Source: CAVTWH01 sp963850915 (GTDB taxonomy: Bacteria; Actinomycetota; Actinomycetes; Mycobacteriales; Micromonosporaceae). From it: a stretch of DNA of 64,000 bases. The position numbers and the translations under genes were made by a program. Shown one piece after another: positions 43,307 to 51,759 of this stretch; positions within the stretch are counted from its first letter, which is position 1, and every line of letters begins with the position of its first letter. A model generated the notes under the pieces. The model saw only the letters and a list, made by a program, of their open reading frames with translations. It was not told the DNA's origin and did not search any database. Where the stretch lies: assembly GCA_963850915.1 (NCBI GenBank), contig CAWKND010000014.1:248001-312000 (forward strand). The letters run 5' to 3'.

Positions 43307-43906
43307 ATGAGCATCTTGTCGCCCGGCTTCCGGGGTCGACCCCGATCTTCCGGGCCGAAGTTGCCGCCCGGCCAGTACCTGACCACGGACTTTCCGGTGC
43401 TCAGCGCCGGTCCGACACCACGTGTCCCGCTGGACACATGGCAGTTCTTCATCACCACCGAAACCGGCCAGCGGCACACCTGGAGCTGGACCGAGCTGAT
43501 GGCGCTGCCCAGCGTCGAGCAGACCGTGGACCTCCACTGCGTGACCAAGTGGTCCAAGCTCGGTACCGCCTGGCGCGGCATCAGCCTGGACACGCTGCTG
43601 GAGAACGTGGAGACCGCGGCCGACTACGTGATGGTGCACTCCTACGGCGGCTACACCACCAACCTGCCGCTGGAGGACCTGCTCGACGGTCAGGCGCTGG
43701 TCGCGTACGAGTACGACGGCGAGCCGCTCACGGCACCGCACGGCGGCCCGGCCCGGCTGCTGGTACCCCACTTGTACCTGTGGAAGTCGGCCAAGTGGGT
43801 ACGCGGCCTGGAGATGATGCTGGAGGACACCCCCGGGTTCTGGGAGTCGGCCGGCTACCACGACTACGGCGACCCGTGGCGCGAGCAGCGCTACCAGGGC
43901 GACTGA
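43307..43906 (+). CDS. molybdopterin-dependent oxidoreductase (sulfite-oxidase-like)
   Basis: A 199-residue soluble protein of the sulfite oxidase molybdopterin-binding fold, without signal peptide. The molybdenum-ligand cysteine is in VDLHCVTKWSKLGTAWRGI near residue 78. HSYGGYTTNLPLEDL, GEPLTAPHGGPARLLVPHLYLWKSAKWVRG and FWESAGYHDYGDPWREQRYQGD are diagnostic of the YedY/MsrP-like branch. Next to it is a flavin reductase gene and a DUF6510-like gene; this trio suggests a cytoplasmic redox unit with unknown substrate. Confidence 0.9.
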   Translation: MSILSPGFRGRPRSSGPKLPPGQYLTTDFPVLSAGPTPRVPLDTWQFFITTETGQRHTWSWTELMALPSVEQTVDLHCVTKWSKLGTAWRGISLDTLLENVETAADYVMVHSYGGYTTNLPLEDLLDGQALVAYEYDGEPLTAPHGGPARLLVPHLYLWKSAKWVRGLEMMLEDTPGFWESAGYHDYGDPWREQRYQGD

Positions 43907-43922
43907 TGACAGCGGCACAGGT

Positions 43923-44689
43923 ATGACCGCGGCGCCAACCGTCGGGCGGCGGCCGGCACGGCTGGTGTGGCGGCGGGCCACGCTCGTCGAGCGCCGGGTG
44001 GAGACGGCCAGCGCGGTGACCCTGGTCCTCGAGGTACCCGGCTGGCCCGGCCACCTGCCCGGCCAGCACGTCGACGTACGACTCACCGCTGACGACGGGT
44101 ACACCGCCCAGCGCAGCTACTCGATCGCCGCACCGGCAGCGGGCGAGCGGGTCGAGCTGACCGTGCAGCGGGTGGACGACGGCGAGGTCTCGCCGTACCT
44201 GGTCGACGTGTTGGCGCCTGGCGGAGCCGTGGAGCTGCGCGGCCCGGTCGGTGGCTGGTTCGTCTGGCGGCCGGTGAGCGTCGAACCGATACTGCTGGTG
44301 GCCGGGGGCTCCGGGGTGGTACCGCTGATGGCGATGCTGCGGGCGCGCCGGCTGGCCGACAGCCGGGTGCCGTTCCGCCTGGTCTACTCGGTACGCAGCG
44401 AGGCGGAACTGTTCTACCGCAACGAACTGCGCGAGCGGGCCCGCGGCGACATGGGGCTGGACGTGTCCTACCAGTACACCCGCACCGCCCCTGAAGGTTG
44501 GCCCGGCACAGCCGCGCCGGCTCGGCGTGGCCGAGCTGAACACGCTGGCCTGGCCGGCTTCGCTGGAGCCCACCTGCTACGTGTGCGGCCCGACCGGCTT
44601 CGTCGAGACGGCGGCCGACATCCTGGTGGCGCTCGGCCACGAACCGCGCCGGGTGACGCACCGAGCGCTTCGGCCCCAGCGGCCCCTGA
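43923..44689 (+). CDS. ferredoxin-NADP reductase-type flavoprotein (two frameshifts as read)
   Basis: The gene encodes an oxidoreductase of about 255 residues. FAD-binding region: GQHVDVRLTADDGYTAQRSYSIAAP; NAD-binding region: PILLVAGGSGVVPLMAMLRAR. The expected end is split over frames. AELNTLAWPASLEPTCYVCGPTGFVETAADILVALGHEPRRV continues in +1 after about 44500-44520, and RTERFGPSGP then stop requires a further +1 near A44656. Two single-base insertions would explain both. Downstream of the oxidoreductase by 16 bp, it probably reduces or reoxidises it. Confidence 0.8.
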
Positions 44690-44738
44690 ACCTTTTCTAT
44701 ACCGCCGGCCCCGGCGGGCGGACCACGAAGGAGTGGGC

Positions 44739-45012
44739 ATGACAGACGGGTATGTCGACGGCAACGAACTGGCCGGGCCGCTGAGCGAGATCTTCGCCAC
44801 CGACATGACGGCCGCCGAGGGGCGCTGTGTGCGACTGTGGACGCCGCGGCCCGGTTGCCGAACTGCGGGTCTACGTGCACGCGCCCGGCTGGGTCGGCCG
44901 CTGCCCCGGCTGCGACGAGGTGGTGCTGCGACTGGTACGCGGCCCCGAGTCGGCGTGGCTCGATCTGCGGGGTACGTTCACGCTGCGTATCCCGTTGCCC
45001 ACGCCCGCCTGA
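44739..45012 (+). CDS. DUF6510-like small zinc-ribbon protein (frameshifted as read)
   Basis: A protein of about 90 residues. The start DGNELAGPLSEIFATDMTAAEGRC and the end CGRRGPVAELRVYVHAPGWVGRCPGCDEVVLRLVRGPESAWLDLRGTFTLRIPLP belong together but lie in different frames. One extra base between 44829 and 44835 breaks the first CxxC pair. The corrected protein has CxxC...CxxC, a probable zinc ribbon. AAGGAG precedes the ATG. It is the third member of the redox trio. Confidence 0.8.
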
Positions 45013-45127
45013 CCTCGCGCTGCCGGCCAGATTCGCGGCCGGTGTGGCGGGCGGCCCGACACGCCGAGCTGACCTGCCAGGCTGGTCGCCTGTCGGCGTG
45101 TCCATTCCGGATTCCGGCGCCCGCATT

Positions 45128-45156
45128 GCTAGCTTGCTCGCTAGCACTGCGCTAGC
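45128..45156. promoter_or_regulatory. three phased GCTAGC palindromes
   Basis: GCTAGC occurs at 45128, 45140 and 45151, about one helical turn apart, 70-100 bp upstream of a gene for a ribbon-helix-helix protein. Such proteins bind short palindromes cooperatively on one face of DNA, so this is a candidate self-operator. Confidence 0.6.
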
Positions 45157-45224
45157 CGGCGCCCTTCCCGGGCAGCCCGCGCGCTGTTTGCGGCAGGGTT
45201 TCCGAGGCGGGAAGGGGAGTTGAC

Positions 45225-45446
45225 GTGTCCAGTACGGCCGGAGCCGGCCCGGTGGTGATGCCCGAGCGACGGGTACGCCGGCCACGGGTACAGCTCAACA
45301 CCCGGGTACCGGTCGCCGTCGAGCAGCTGCTCCAGCGCTTCGTGATCGAGAACGAGACCACCGTGCAGAGCACCGTCGACCTCGCGTTGGTGGAGTTCCT
45401 GTCGGCTCGCGGATATCTGTTGACCGACCGGGAGGACGCGCAGTGA
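45225..45446 (+). CDS. ribbon-helix-helix-like small protein
   Basis: A 73-residue protein. After a basic head, PRVQLNTRVPVAVEQLLQRFVIENETTVQSTVDLALVEFLSARG has the strand-helix-helix pattern of CopG/Arc-type DNA-binding proteins, with alternating Arg/Gln/Asn residues in the presumed beta strand. The GTG start is preceded by GGGGAG, and its stop overlaps the ATG of the membrane-protein gene (GTGA). Three GCTAGC sites lie upstream. It may repress its own operon. Confidence 0.75.
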   Translation: MSSTAGAGPVVMPERRVRRPRVQLNTRVPVAVEQLLQRFVIENETTVQSTVDLALVEFLSARGYLLTDREDAQ

Positions 45447-47110
45447 ACCAGCCACACGGTACGCAGTCACACGAAAAGCAGCTGGGCACCGCAGGCCCGG
45501 GCGGGCTGGCGGCGGTCGGCGAGTACGACGCCGACCTGCAGCGCTCGGTACGCCGCGCCTCGTACATGCGGCAGGGCTTCTACGTCGTGGTACTGCTGGT
45601 GGCGCTGGCCGGCCAGGTCTCCGGCGCGGTGGAGGCGCTGCACATCCCGCTGGCCGCGGCGATCCCGGCCGTCGGCGCGCTCGAACTCGGCGGCATCGTC
45701 GTGCTCGCCAACGCCGACGTACGCCGCCGCCTCGGCGAGCGCGCCGTGGCATCCAGGCTGCTCTCCGTGGTGATCGCGGCCGGTGCGGTGGCCTTCAACT
45801 GGCTGGCGCACAGCGACCACCTGCTCGGCGGCTTCTTCGCCGGGATGTCCGCGCTCGGCTACCTGGTGTGGCTCATGCACACCGAGAACCAGCGGCGGGA
45901 TCGCTTGCGCGCCAAGGGAACCCTGGCCTGGACAACGCCCGCGTACGAGGTGGTCGGGCACTGGTTGACGCACCCGTGGCTGACCCGCCGGGCCCGCGCG
46001 CTGGCCAAGGCCGACCCCAACCTCGGCCTGTACGACTCGCTGGCCGAGGCCCGTGCGGCAGTACGCCGGGAGCGGCGCCAGTCGGCCATCGCGAAGGTAC
46101 TGCACCGCAAGATCCGGGCGGCCGTGGATCCGACCACCGCCGACATCGCCGTGCACGTGTACGACCTCGACGAGATCGCGCTACGCCTGGCCGACGGCGC
46201 CGACTACGACGGCCTGACCGCGCTGATCGCCGCCGACCTGGCACCGGCCCGGCTCGCGGCCGGCCCATCGGGCAAGCGCCGGGGTGCGCCGTCCACAGTG
46301 GACGGAACGCTGGTCGCGCCGGGGCTCACCGCCGCGGAGGTGCAGGCCGCGCTGCCCGCCGGTCACGGTCGGGACGCCCTGCGCCGCGCGGATTCGCCGC
46401 CCGCCGAGGAGTGGCCGGCCACCGACCACACCACCGCTCACCTCAACGGCGCCCACTCCGCCGAGGCACCCACCACCGGCGCCAGCAACGGGGCGCACGT
46501 CAACGGGGTGCACGTCAACGGGGTGCACGTCAACGGGGCGCACGCGGATGTGGCCGCGTACAACGGAACCGGGAGCAGCGGGGCGGGGAGCAGCGGGGCG
46601 ACTGGGCTGCTTGCTGACGTGCCGGCGCCGTTGGGGGACCCGGGAGGTCCCTTGACGGTGGATCCGATCCGGCTGGCGTCCGGTCCGGACGGGCCACCGG
46701 CGTGGGGCGCGGTACCGGCGTCGGCGCGCGAATCCCGGGGCCGGCGTGGTACCCCCGAGCGCGCCGAGGCGCCACGGGTACTCAGCGAAGCCCAGCTTCG
46801 CCAGGTCCAGGACCTGCTACCCAAGGCGCGTACCACGCCGGTGACCCGGCCGGTACCCGGGCCGGTCGAGCGCGAACCCGACGGGTACGCCCTGCCGGCT
46901 CCACGGTCACGGGAGGCGTCGCTGCGCACGCTGGTACACGCCACGCTGGACGAGCGGGTACCGGCCGGTGACTCGCCCAACGACACCGAACTGGTCGAGA
47001 TCGTCACCGACGCGCTGCAGTTGAGTGAGCTGGAGCGGTTGAGCGCCACCAACTACGTGTACAGCTGGCGCAGCGACATGGAGTCCGGCCGCCGCGCCAC
47101 CGCTTCCTGA
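45443..47110 (+). CDS. DUF2637-like membrane protein with repeat-rich middle
   Basis: A 555-residue protein. Four hydrophobic spans between residues 40 and 145 (QGFYVVVLLVALAGQVSGAVEALHIPLAAAIPAVGALELGGIVVLAN...HLLGGFFAGMSALGYLVWLMHT) resemble DUF2637/Spd-like proteins of actinobacterial mobile elements. A charged helical region follows. Residues 330-385 are low complexity with VNGVHVNGVHVNGAH repeats. The C-terminal 70 residues (LRTLVHATLDERVPAGDSPNDTELVEIVTDALQLSELERLSATNYVYSWRSDM) look like a separate folded domain. No other mobile-element genes are nearby. Confidence 0.7.
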   Translation: MNQPHGTQSHEKQLGTAGPGGLAAVGEYDADLQRSVRRASYMRQGFYVVVLLVALAGQVSGAVEALHIPLAAAIPAVGALELGGIVVLANADVRRRLGERAVASRLLSVVIAAGAVAFNWLAHSDHLLGGFFAGMSALGYLVWLMHTENQRRDRLRAKGTLAWTTPAYEVVGHWLTHPWLTRRARALAKADPNLGLYDSLAEARAAVRRERRQSAIAKVLHRKIRAAVDPTTADIAVHVYDLDEIALRLADGADYDGLTALIAADLAPARLAAGPSGKRRGAPSTVDGTLVAPGLTAAEVQAALPAGHGRDALRRADSPPAEEWPATDHTTAHLNGAHSAEAPTTGASNGAHVNGVHVNGVHVNGAHADVAAYNGTGSSGAGSSGATGLLADVPAPLGDPGGPLTVDPIRLASGPDGPPAWGAVPASARESRGRRGTPERAEAPRVLSEAQLRQVQDLLPKARTTPVTRPVPGPVEREPDGYALPAPRSREASLRTLVHATLDERVPAGDSPNDTELVEIVTDALQLSELERLSATNYVYSWRSDMESGRRATAS

Positions 47111-47167
47111 GACGAGCGCTGACCGGCCGGCCTGAAGCAGGCGGGCCGGTCAGCCGGGAGTGCCGGA

Positions 47168-47743
47168 TCAGCAGGTCGTCGTGGGCGTGGTGGTCGCCGG
47201 GGCGTCGCTCGCCGAGGTATCGATCGGGATGGTGGCGACGACCGTGGCGCCGTTGTCGAAGTGGAAGGTCAGGTCCAGCGTGCCGCCGTCGGCCAGTGCC
47301 GCGGGCAGGCAGCGGACCTCGATGTACCGACCGATCTTCGGCTGTAGTGGGATGAAGCCGCTGGGCGGCAACGGAATGGAGAACTGCGCACCCGGCGTCG
47401 CCGAGGGCGAGCTGCCGTCCACGAACACCACCTGAGCGCCGCCACCGGCCGTCACACTCGTCATCGCGATGTTGATGGAGGTGTTGTTCCAGGCGTCCAT
47501 GCTCAACTTCGCCGCGCTGTGCACGGGGTATCCGCCCGCGCCGGGCTTCTCGATGAACAGGTTCTGCAGCGCCACGCTGTGGTCGCCCGCGTTGGCGGTG
47601 ATTCCGCCCAGGTTCAACGGCGGCCCGGTGGGTGCCGGCGCCGGCTTGGCGCCGGACGAATCACAGCCGGCCAGCAGCAGGCTGCTGCCCAGCAGCACGC
47701 CGACCATAACCACGATCCAGCGGTACCCGCCCCTGCGCGCCAT
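47168..47743 (-). CDS. putative lipoprotein
   Basis: A 191-residue exported lipoprotein: basic ARRGGYR, hydrophobic WIVVMVGVLLGSSLLLAG, then the lipobox cysteine in LLAGCDSSG. The mature domain GITANAGDHSVALQNLFIEKPGAGGYPVHSAAKLSMDAWNNTSINIAMTSVTAGG resembles the immunoglobulin-like fold of PCuAC-type proteins, but the copper-ligand Met/His pattern is not evident. The tail is Thr/Ala-rich. GAGG precedes the ATG. Function unknown. Confidence 0.75.
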   Translation of the reverse strand: MARRGGYRWIVVMVGVLLGSSLLLAGCDSSGAKPAPAPTGPPLNLGGITANAGDHSVALQNLFIEKPGAGGYPVHSAAKLSMDAWNNTSINIAMTSVTAGGGAQVVFVDGSSPSATPGAQFSIPLPPSGFIPLQPKIGRYIEVRCLPAALADGGTLDLTFHFDNGATVVATIPIDTSASDAPATTTPTTTC

Positions 47744-48026
47744 CTGCCGACCTCCACTCGCCGTACCGCCGGTGGACGGTTCACGGATCAGCGGGCAGCC
47801 TAGGTCGGCGTGATCGGCACCGTCGAGTCCGGAGCGCACACCGGGCGCGTACCCCCAGGTCAGCAGCGAGCAGCCGGCGAAAATCGATGGAAGCCACCGG
47901 GCAAACCGCCCCCGGCGCGCCAGGGCTGAACCCGCCGGTCCGCCCGGCCCAGCGCCCTGGCCACCCGCTCGGGAAGGCCACGCGGCAGGGCCACCCGGGG
48001 AAGGCCACCAGGCGCGGCCACCCGGA
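47744..48026. repeat. 283-bp intergenic region with GGCCAC repeats
   Basis: From about 47957 to 48020 the motif GGCCAC recurs five times, in an AAGGCCAC or GCGGCCACCCGG context, at irregular 15- to 20-bp spacing. No gene was found in it. It is not a CRISPR array because units and gaps are too short and uneven. Confidence 0.5.
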
Positions 48027-48485
48027 TCAGACGACGCAGAACTCGTTGCCCTCGGGGTCGCGCATGGTCACCGCGTAGTGGTCGACGCCGGTGCTGTCGT
48101 CGTGCGTCCAGGCGCGGCTCGCCCCGGCCGCCTCCAGCCGGGCCACCTCGGCCTCCACCTGCTCGCGCCGCTGTGCGACCGGTACCGCCCGGCCGTCGCT
48201 GACCCGCAGGTCCAGGTGCAGCCGGTTCTTCCCGGCCTTCGCCTCGGGTACCTGCTGGAACCACATCCGTGGCCCCGCCCCGGCCGGGTCGATCACCCGG
48301 TCCACGGCGTCGCTGTCCAGGTCGCCCAGCTCCGCCTCGTCCACCCCGATGGACAGGTAGAAGTCGCGCCAGGTGGCGTGCCCGGCTGGCGGTGGTTCGA
48401 GCTGGTAGTGCAGTGCGGTGGCCCAGAACCGGGCCAGCAGTCCGGGATCTGCGCAGTCGATCGTGATCTGGAGCTGAGTCGCCAC
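48027..48485 (-). CDS. VOC superfamily (glyoxalase-like) protein
   Basis: A 152-residue glyoxalase-6-like protein. LQITIDCADPGLLARFWATALHYQLE and the later MWFQQVPEAKAGKNRLHLDLRVSD and YAVTMRDPEGNEFCVV are the two halves of the VOC fold. The metal-ligand pattern is reduced to H109-like and E148-like positions, as in many members. Substrate unknown. The GTG start gives the normal family N-terminus; the frame continues open upstream into the histidine kinase gene without meaning. Confidence 0.88.
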   Translation of the reverse strand: MATQLQITIDCADPGLLARFWATALHYQLEPPPAGHATWRDFYLSIGVDEAELGDLDSDAVDRVIDPAGAGPRMWFQQVPEAKAGKNRLHLDLRVSDGRAVPVAQRREQVEAEVARLEAAGASRAWTHDDSTGVDHYAVTMRDPEGNEFCVV

Positions 48486-48502
48486 GTCAGGAGTCTGCCA
48501 CG

Positions 48503-49930
48503 TCAGGCTGCCGGCGGTTCGGCCAGCGGCAGCCGGATGAGGAAGTGGGTGTTGCCGGGCTCGGAGGTCACCGTGATGTCGCCGCGGTGCCGGTTCACGA
48601 TGATCCGGAACGAGATGTCCAGCCCCAGGCCGGTTCCCTGGCCAACCGCCTTGGTGGTGAAGAACGGTTCGAAGATGCGGCGGCGTACCTCGTCGGTCAT
48701 CCCCGGCCCGGTGTCGCCGAAGTCGACCAGCACCGAGTCGTCCCGGCGGCTGGTCTTGACGGTGAGCTTGCCGCGCCCCTCCATCGCCTGTACCGCGTTG
48801 TCGATGATGTTCGTCCACACCTGGTTGAGCTCGGCCGGGTAGGCCGGAATCTTGGGCAGTGTGTGGTCGAAGTCCTTGACCACGATGATCTCGTGGCCGA
48901 TCTTGTGGTGCAGCATGATCAGCGTGCTCTTCAGGCCCTCGTGGATGTCCACCCACTGGTGCGCCGCCCGGTCCATCTGGGAGTACTGCTTGGCCGCGCC
49001 GACCAGCGTGGAGATGCGGTCACTGGCGTCTTCGATCTCGCCCATCAGCATCTCGGTCTCCAGCGTGTACGTCAGCCAGCGCACCGCCTGCTCCAGCAGC
49101 GACGGGTCGACCTTGGCCGCGATGTCCTCCAGGCACTCCAGGTCCATCCCCGCGCCGACCAGTACCGGCGCCAGGTCCCAGCCGCCGCTGATCTGGTGCC
49201 CGTCGAGCCAGTCGGTGAGCTGGTCCTCCCGGTCACTGGTCTCCATCGGGGACAGCTTCGGCGCCTTGGCCAGCCGGGAGATCACCGACTCCTGCAACTC
49301 CACCAGGTTCTGCAGCTGGGTACGGTCGATCTTGCCACTGGCCAGTCCGGCCAGCTTGTTGCGCATGTGTGCCAGCCGCTCCCGCAGTGCCGAGGTGGCG
49401 CGTACCGTCGCGGCTGCCGGGTTGTTCAGCTCGTGCATGAGACCGGCCGACAGCGAGCCCAGGGCGACCAGCCGCTCCCGCTGGGAGACCAGCGCGGTGT
49501 TGGCCTGCAGCCCGAGGTAGAGCCCTTCGAGCAGGTGTACGGCCATCGGGAACCACTCGCGCAGGATCTCGCCGAACTCCGCCGCTGGCAGCGCGAGCAG
49601 GGTCGAGTCGGTGATCGCGCGCAGCGAGTTGCGGTAGGTCTCGGCACTCATGTCGCGCACGTACGCCTGGGTGGCGCCGGAGTACACGCCGCGCTGCTCG
49701 GTCCGGGTCACTTCGAGCTCGTCGCCGCTGACCGTACGGAACATCGAGATGGTGCCGGAGAGCAGTACGTAGAAGCAGGTGGATGGAGCGCCCTCGGTGT
49801 AGATCAGGGTGCCGCCCTTGTGCTCCTCGACGGTGCCGTGCTGGGCCAGCCACTCCAGCTGGTCGGGGCTGAGTGACTCGAAGAGGAAGAGGGTCTTCAG
49901 TTCTTCGGGGGAGATGCTTGGGGTGTTCAC
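48503..49930 (-). CDS. histidine kinase with cNMP-binding domain
   Basis: A 475-residue soluble sensor kinase. Residues 5-130 are a cyclic-nucleotide-binding-like domain (LFLFESLSPDQLEWLAQHGTVEEHKGGTLIYTEGAPSTCFYVLLSGTISMF). A His box follows, LGSLSAGLMHELNNPAAAT (H near 173), then a long helical insert, N-box NQVWTNIIDNAVQAM, and GTGLGLDISFRII. No membrane span. Its GTG overlaps the stop of the receiver-reductase gene, so they form an operon. The pair probably links a redox or ligand signal to the fused output. Confidence 0.92.
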   Translation of the reverse strand: MNTPSISPEELKTLFLFESLSPDQLEWLAQHGTVEEHKGGTLIYTEGAPSTCFYVLLSGTISMFRTVSGDELEVTRTEQRGVYSGATQAYVRDMSAETYRNSLRAITDSTLLALPAAEFGEILREWFPMAVHLLEGLYLGLQANTALVSQRERLVALGSLSAGLMHELNNPAAATVRATSALRERLAHMRNKLAGLASGKIDRTQLQNLVELQESVISRLAKAPKLSPMETSDREDQLTDWLDGHQISGGWDLAPVLVGAGMDLECLEDIAAKVDPSLLEQAVRWLTYTLETEMLMGEIEDASDRISTLVGAAKQYSQMDRAAHQWVDIHEGLKSTLIMLHHKIGHEIIVVKDFDHTLPKIPAYPAELNQVWTNIIDNAVQAMEGRGKLTVKTSRRDDSVLVDFGDTGPGMTDEVRRRIFEPFFTTKAVGQGTGLGLDISFRIIVNRHRGDITVTSEPGNTHFLIRLPLAEPPAA

Positions 49931-51585
49931 TGTGCCTCCAGGTACCGGTGCACCAGGGTGACCGCCATCGCGCCCTCGCCGACCGCGGAGGCGACCCGCT
50001 TCACCGAAGTGCTCCGGGCGTCGCCCGCCGCGAACACGCCGGGCAGGCTGGTTTCCAGGTAGTACGGGTCGCGGTCGAGTTCCCAGTGGCTCGGCCGTGC
50101 GCCGTCGAGCAGCAGGTCGGGTCCGGTACAGAGGAAGCCCTGGGCGTCCCGGAAGACCTGCCCGCCGAGCCAGGTGGTGCACGGCTCGGCCCCGATGAAG
50201 ATGAACAGGTGCCCGGTCTCCATCGTCTCGCACTTGCCGGACTCGTTGTCCCGCAACGTGATCGACTCCAGGTGCCCGTCCCCGTTCACCTCGGTCACCT
50301 CGGTGTTGCTGCGTACCGAGACGTTGGGGATGTCGCGCAGCTGCTGGATCAGGTAGTGCGACATGGAGCGCTCCAGCCCGTCGCCGCGGATCACCATGGT
50401 GACCGAGCGGGCGTGCCGGGAGAAGAAGACCGCGGCCTGGCCGGCCGAGTTGGCGCCGCCGACGATGTAGACGTCCTCGCCGTCACAGTCCGGCCCCTCG
50501 GTCGAGGCGGAGCCGTAGTAGACGCCGCGGCCGGTGAGGTCGGCGCAGCCGGGGGCGGCCAGCGGCCGGTAGCTCACCCCGGTGGCCAGCAGTACGGCGT
50601 GTGCCGAGATCTCGGCGCCGTCGGCGAACCGGACCACCCGGGCCGGGCCGCGCGCCTCCAGCGCGGTGACGTCACGGGCGGTGAGGATCTCCGCGCCGAA
50701 CTTGGCTGCCTGCCGGCGTGCCCGCTCGGTCAACTGGTCGCCGGAGACGCCGTCGGGAAAGCCGAGGTAGTTTTCGATGCGCGAGCTCTGGCCGGCCTGC
50801 CCGCCGGTGGCCAGCCGCTCGACGAGCACGGTGCGCAGCCCCTCGGAGGCGCCGTAGACGGCCGCGCCGAGCCCGGCCGGGCCGCCGCCGATGATGATCA
50901 GGTCGTAGAAGTCGGACGTTGGCACGGTGGTCATGCCGACCGCGGTCGCCACTTCGGCGTTGCTCGGCGAGGCGAGCGCCTGGCCGTCGGCGGTGATCAC
51001 CACGGGTACGGCCGTGGCATCCAACTCGGCCGCGTCGAGTAGCCGCTGCCCCTCCGGATCATCCGCGCTGTACCAGCGGTACGGCACCGAGTTGCGGGTG
51101 AGGAAGTCGCGGATCTCGTAGGACGGGGCGCTCCACCGGTGCCCGACCAGCTTGACCTCGGGTACCTCCCGCTCCCCACTGGCCTGCCACGCCTCGATCA
51201 GCGCGTCGACCACCGGGTAGAGCTTCTCCTCCGGCGGGTCCCAGGGCTTGAGCAGGTAGTGGTCCACGTCCACCACGTTGATCGCCCGGATCGCCGCGTC
51301 GGTGTCGGCGTACGCGGTCAGCAGCGCTCGCCGGGCCCGCGGGAACAGGTCCATCGCCTGCTCCAGGAACTCGATGCCGCTCATCTCCGGCATCCGGTAG
51401 TCGGCGAGGATCGCGGCCACCCGACCGCCGCGCAGCTTCAGCTCCTTCAGCGCGGTGAGCGCCTCGGGGCCGGATGAGGCGCGCACGATCTGGTAGTGCT
51501 CGCCGTACTGACGGCGCAGATCTCGCGCCACCGCCCGGGACACCGCCGGATCGTCGTCAACCGTGACCAGTACCGGCCTACCCAC
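49927..51585 (-). CDS. response receiver fused to a thioredoxin-reductase-like flavoprotein
   Basis: A 552-residue fusion. Residues 1-125 are a receiver: VDDDPAV, phospho-Asp in ILADYRMPEMSGIEF (D near 61), and K112 in YLLKPWDPP. Residues 150-215 form a glutaredoxin-like segment (VKLVGHRWSAPSYEIRDFLTRNSVPYRW). From residue 227, YDLIIIGGGPAGLGAAVYGASEGLRTVLVE starts a FAD/NADPH thioredoxin-reductase fold. The redox CxxC of true thioredoxin reductases is replaced by GSASTEGPDC. It acts as the partner of the kinase gene it overlaps. Confidence 0.92.
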   Translation of the reverse strand: MGRPVLVTVDDDPAVSRAVARDLRRQYGEHYQIVRASSGPEALTALKELKLRGGRVAAILADYRMPEMSGIEFLEQAMDLFPRARRALLTAYADTDAAIRAINVVDVDHYLLKPWDPPEEKLYPVVDALIEAWQASGEREVPEVKLVGHRWSAPSYEIRDFLTRNSVPYRWYSADDPEGQRLLDAAELDATAVPVVITADGQALASPSNAEVATAVGMTTVPTSDFYDLIIIGGGPAGLGAAVYGASEGLRTVLVERLATGGQAGQSSRIENYLGFPDGVSGDQLTERARRQAAKFGAEILTARDVTALEARGPARVVRFADGAEISAHAVLLATGVSYRPLAAPGCADLTGRGVYYGSASTEGPDCDGEDVYIVGGANSAGQAAVFFSRHARSVTMVIRGDGLERSMSHYLIQQLRDIPNVSVRSNTEVTEVNGDGHLESITLRDNESGKCETMETGHLFIFIGAEPCTTWLGGQVFRDAQGFLCTGPDLLLDGARPSHWELDRDPYYLETSLPGVFAAGDARSTSVKRVASAVGEGAMAVTLVHRYLEAQ

Positions 51586-51701
51586 GCCGCCCCCTCACCC
51601 GCACGCCTAGTCCAGTCGAAAGCTACCGACGGACAAGTCTCCCACCCGAATGTGACAGGTGCCGACTCCGCCCGGTACGCGCTGGGCTGAACGGGTACGC
51701 A

Positions 51702-51732
51702 GCAGGCCCGCCCCGGGTCGGGACGGGCCTGC
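51702..51732 (-). terminator. terminator between the FKBP and receiver-reductase genes
   Basis: GCAGGCCCG and CGGGCCTGC pair around a 13-nt loop, in the 174-bp gap. It lies 28 bp after the FKBP gene stop on the minus strand. Confidence 0.7.
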
Positions 51733-51759
51733 CAAGAGCTGCGTTACTGGGCGGCGGGG

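Noticed and set aside
45121..47110. Integrated conjugative element
   Set aside because: Only a DUF2637-like membrane protein and an RHH protein hint at it; no integrase, tRNA site, Rep or Tra gene is present.
47957..48020. Regular GGCCAC repeats as a CRISPR array
   Set aside because: Units of 6-12 bp and irregular short gaps do not fit repeats and spacers; no cas genes are present.
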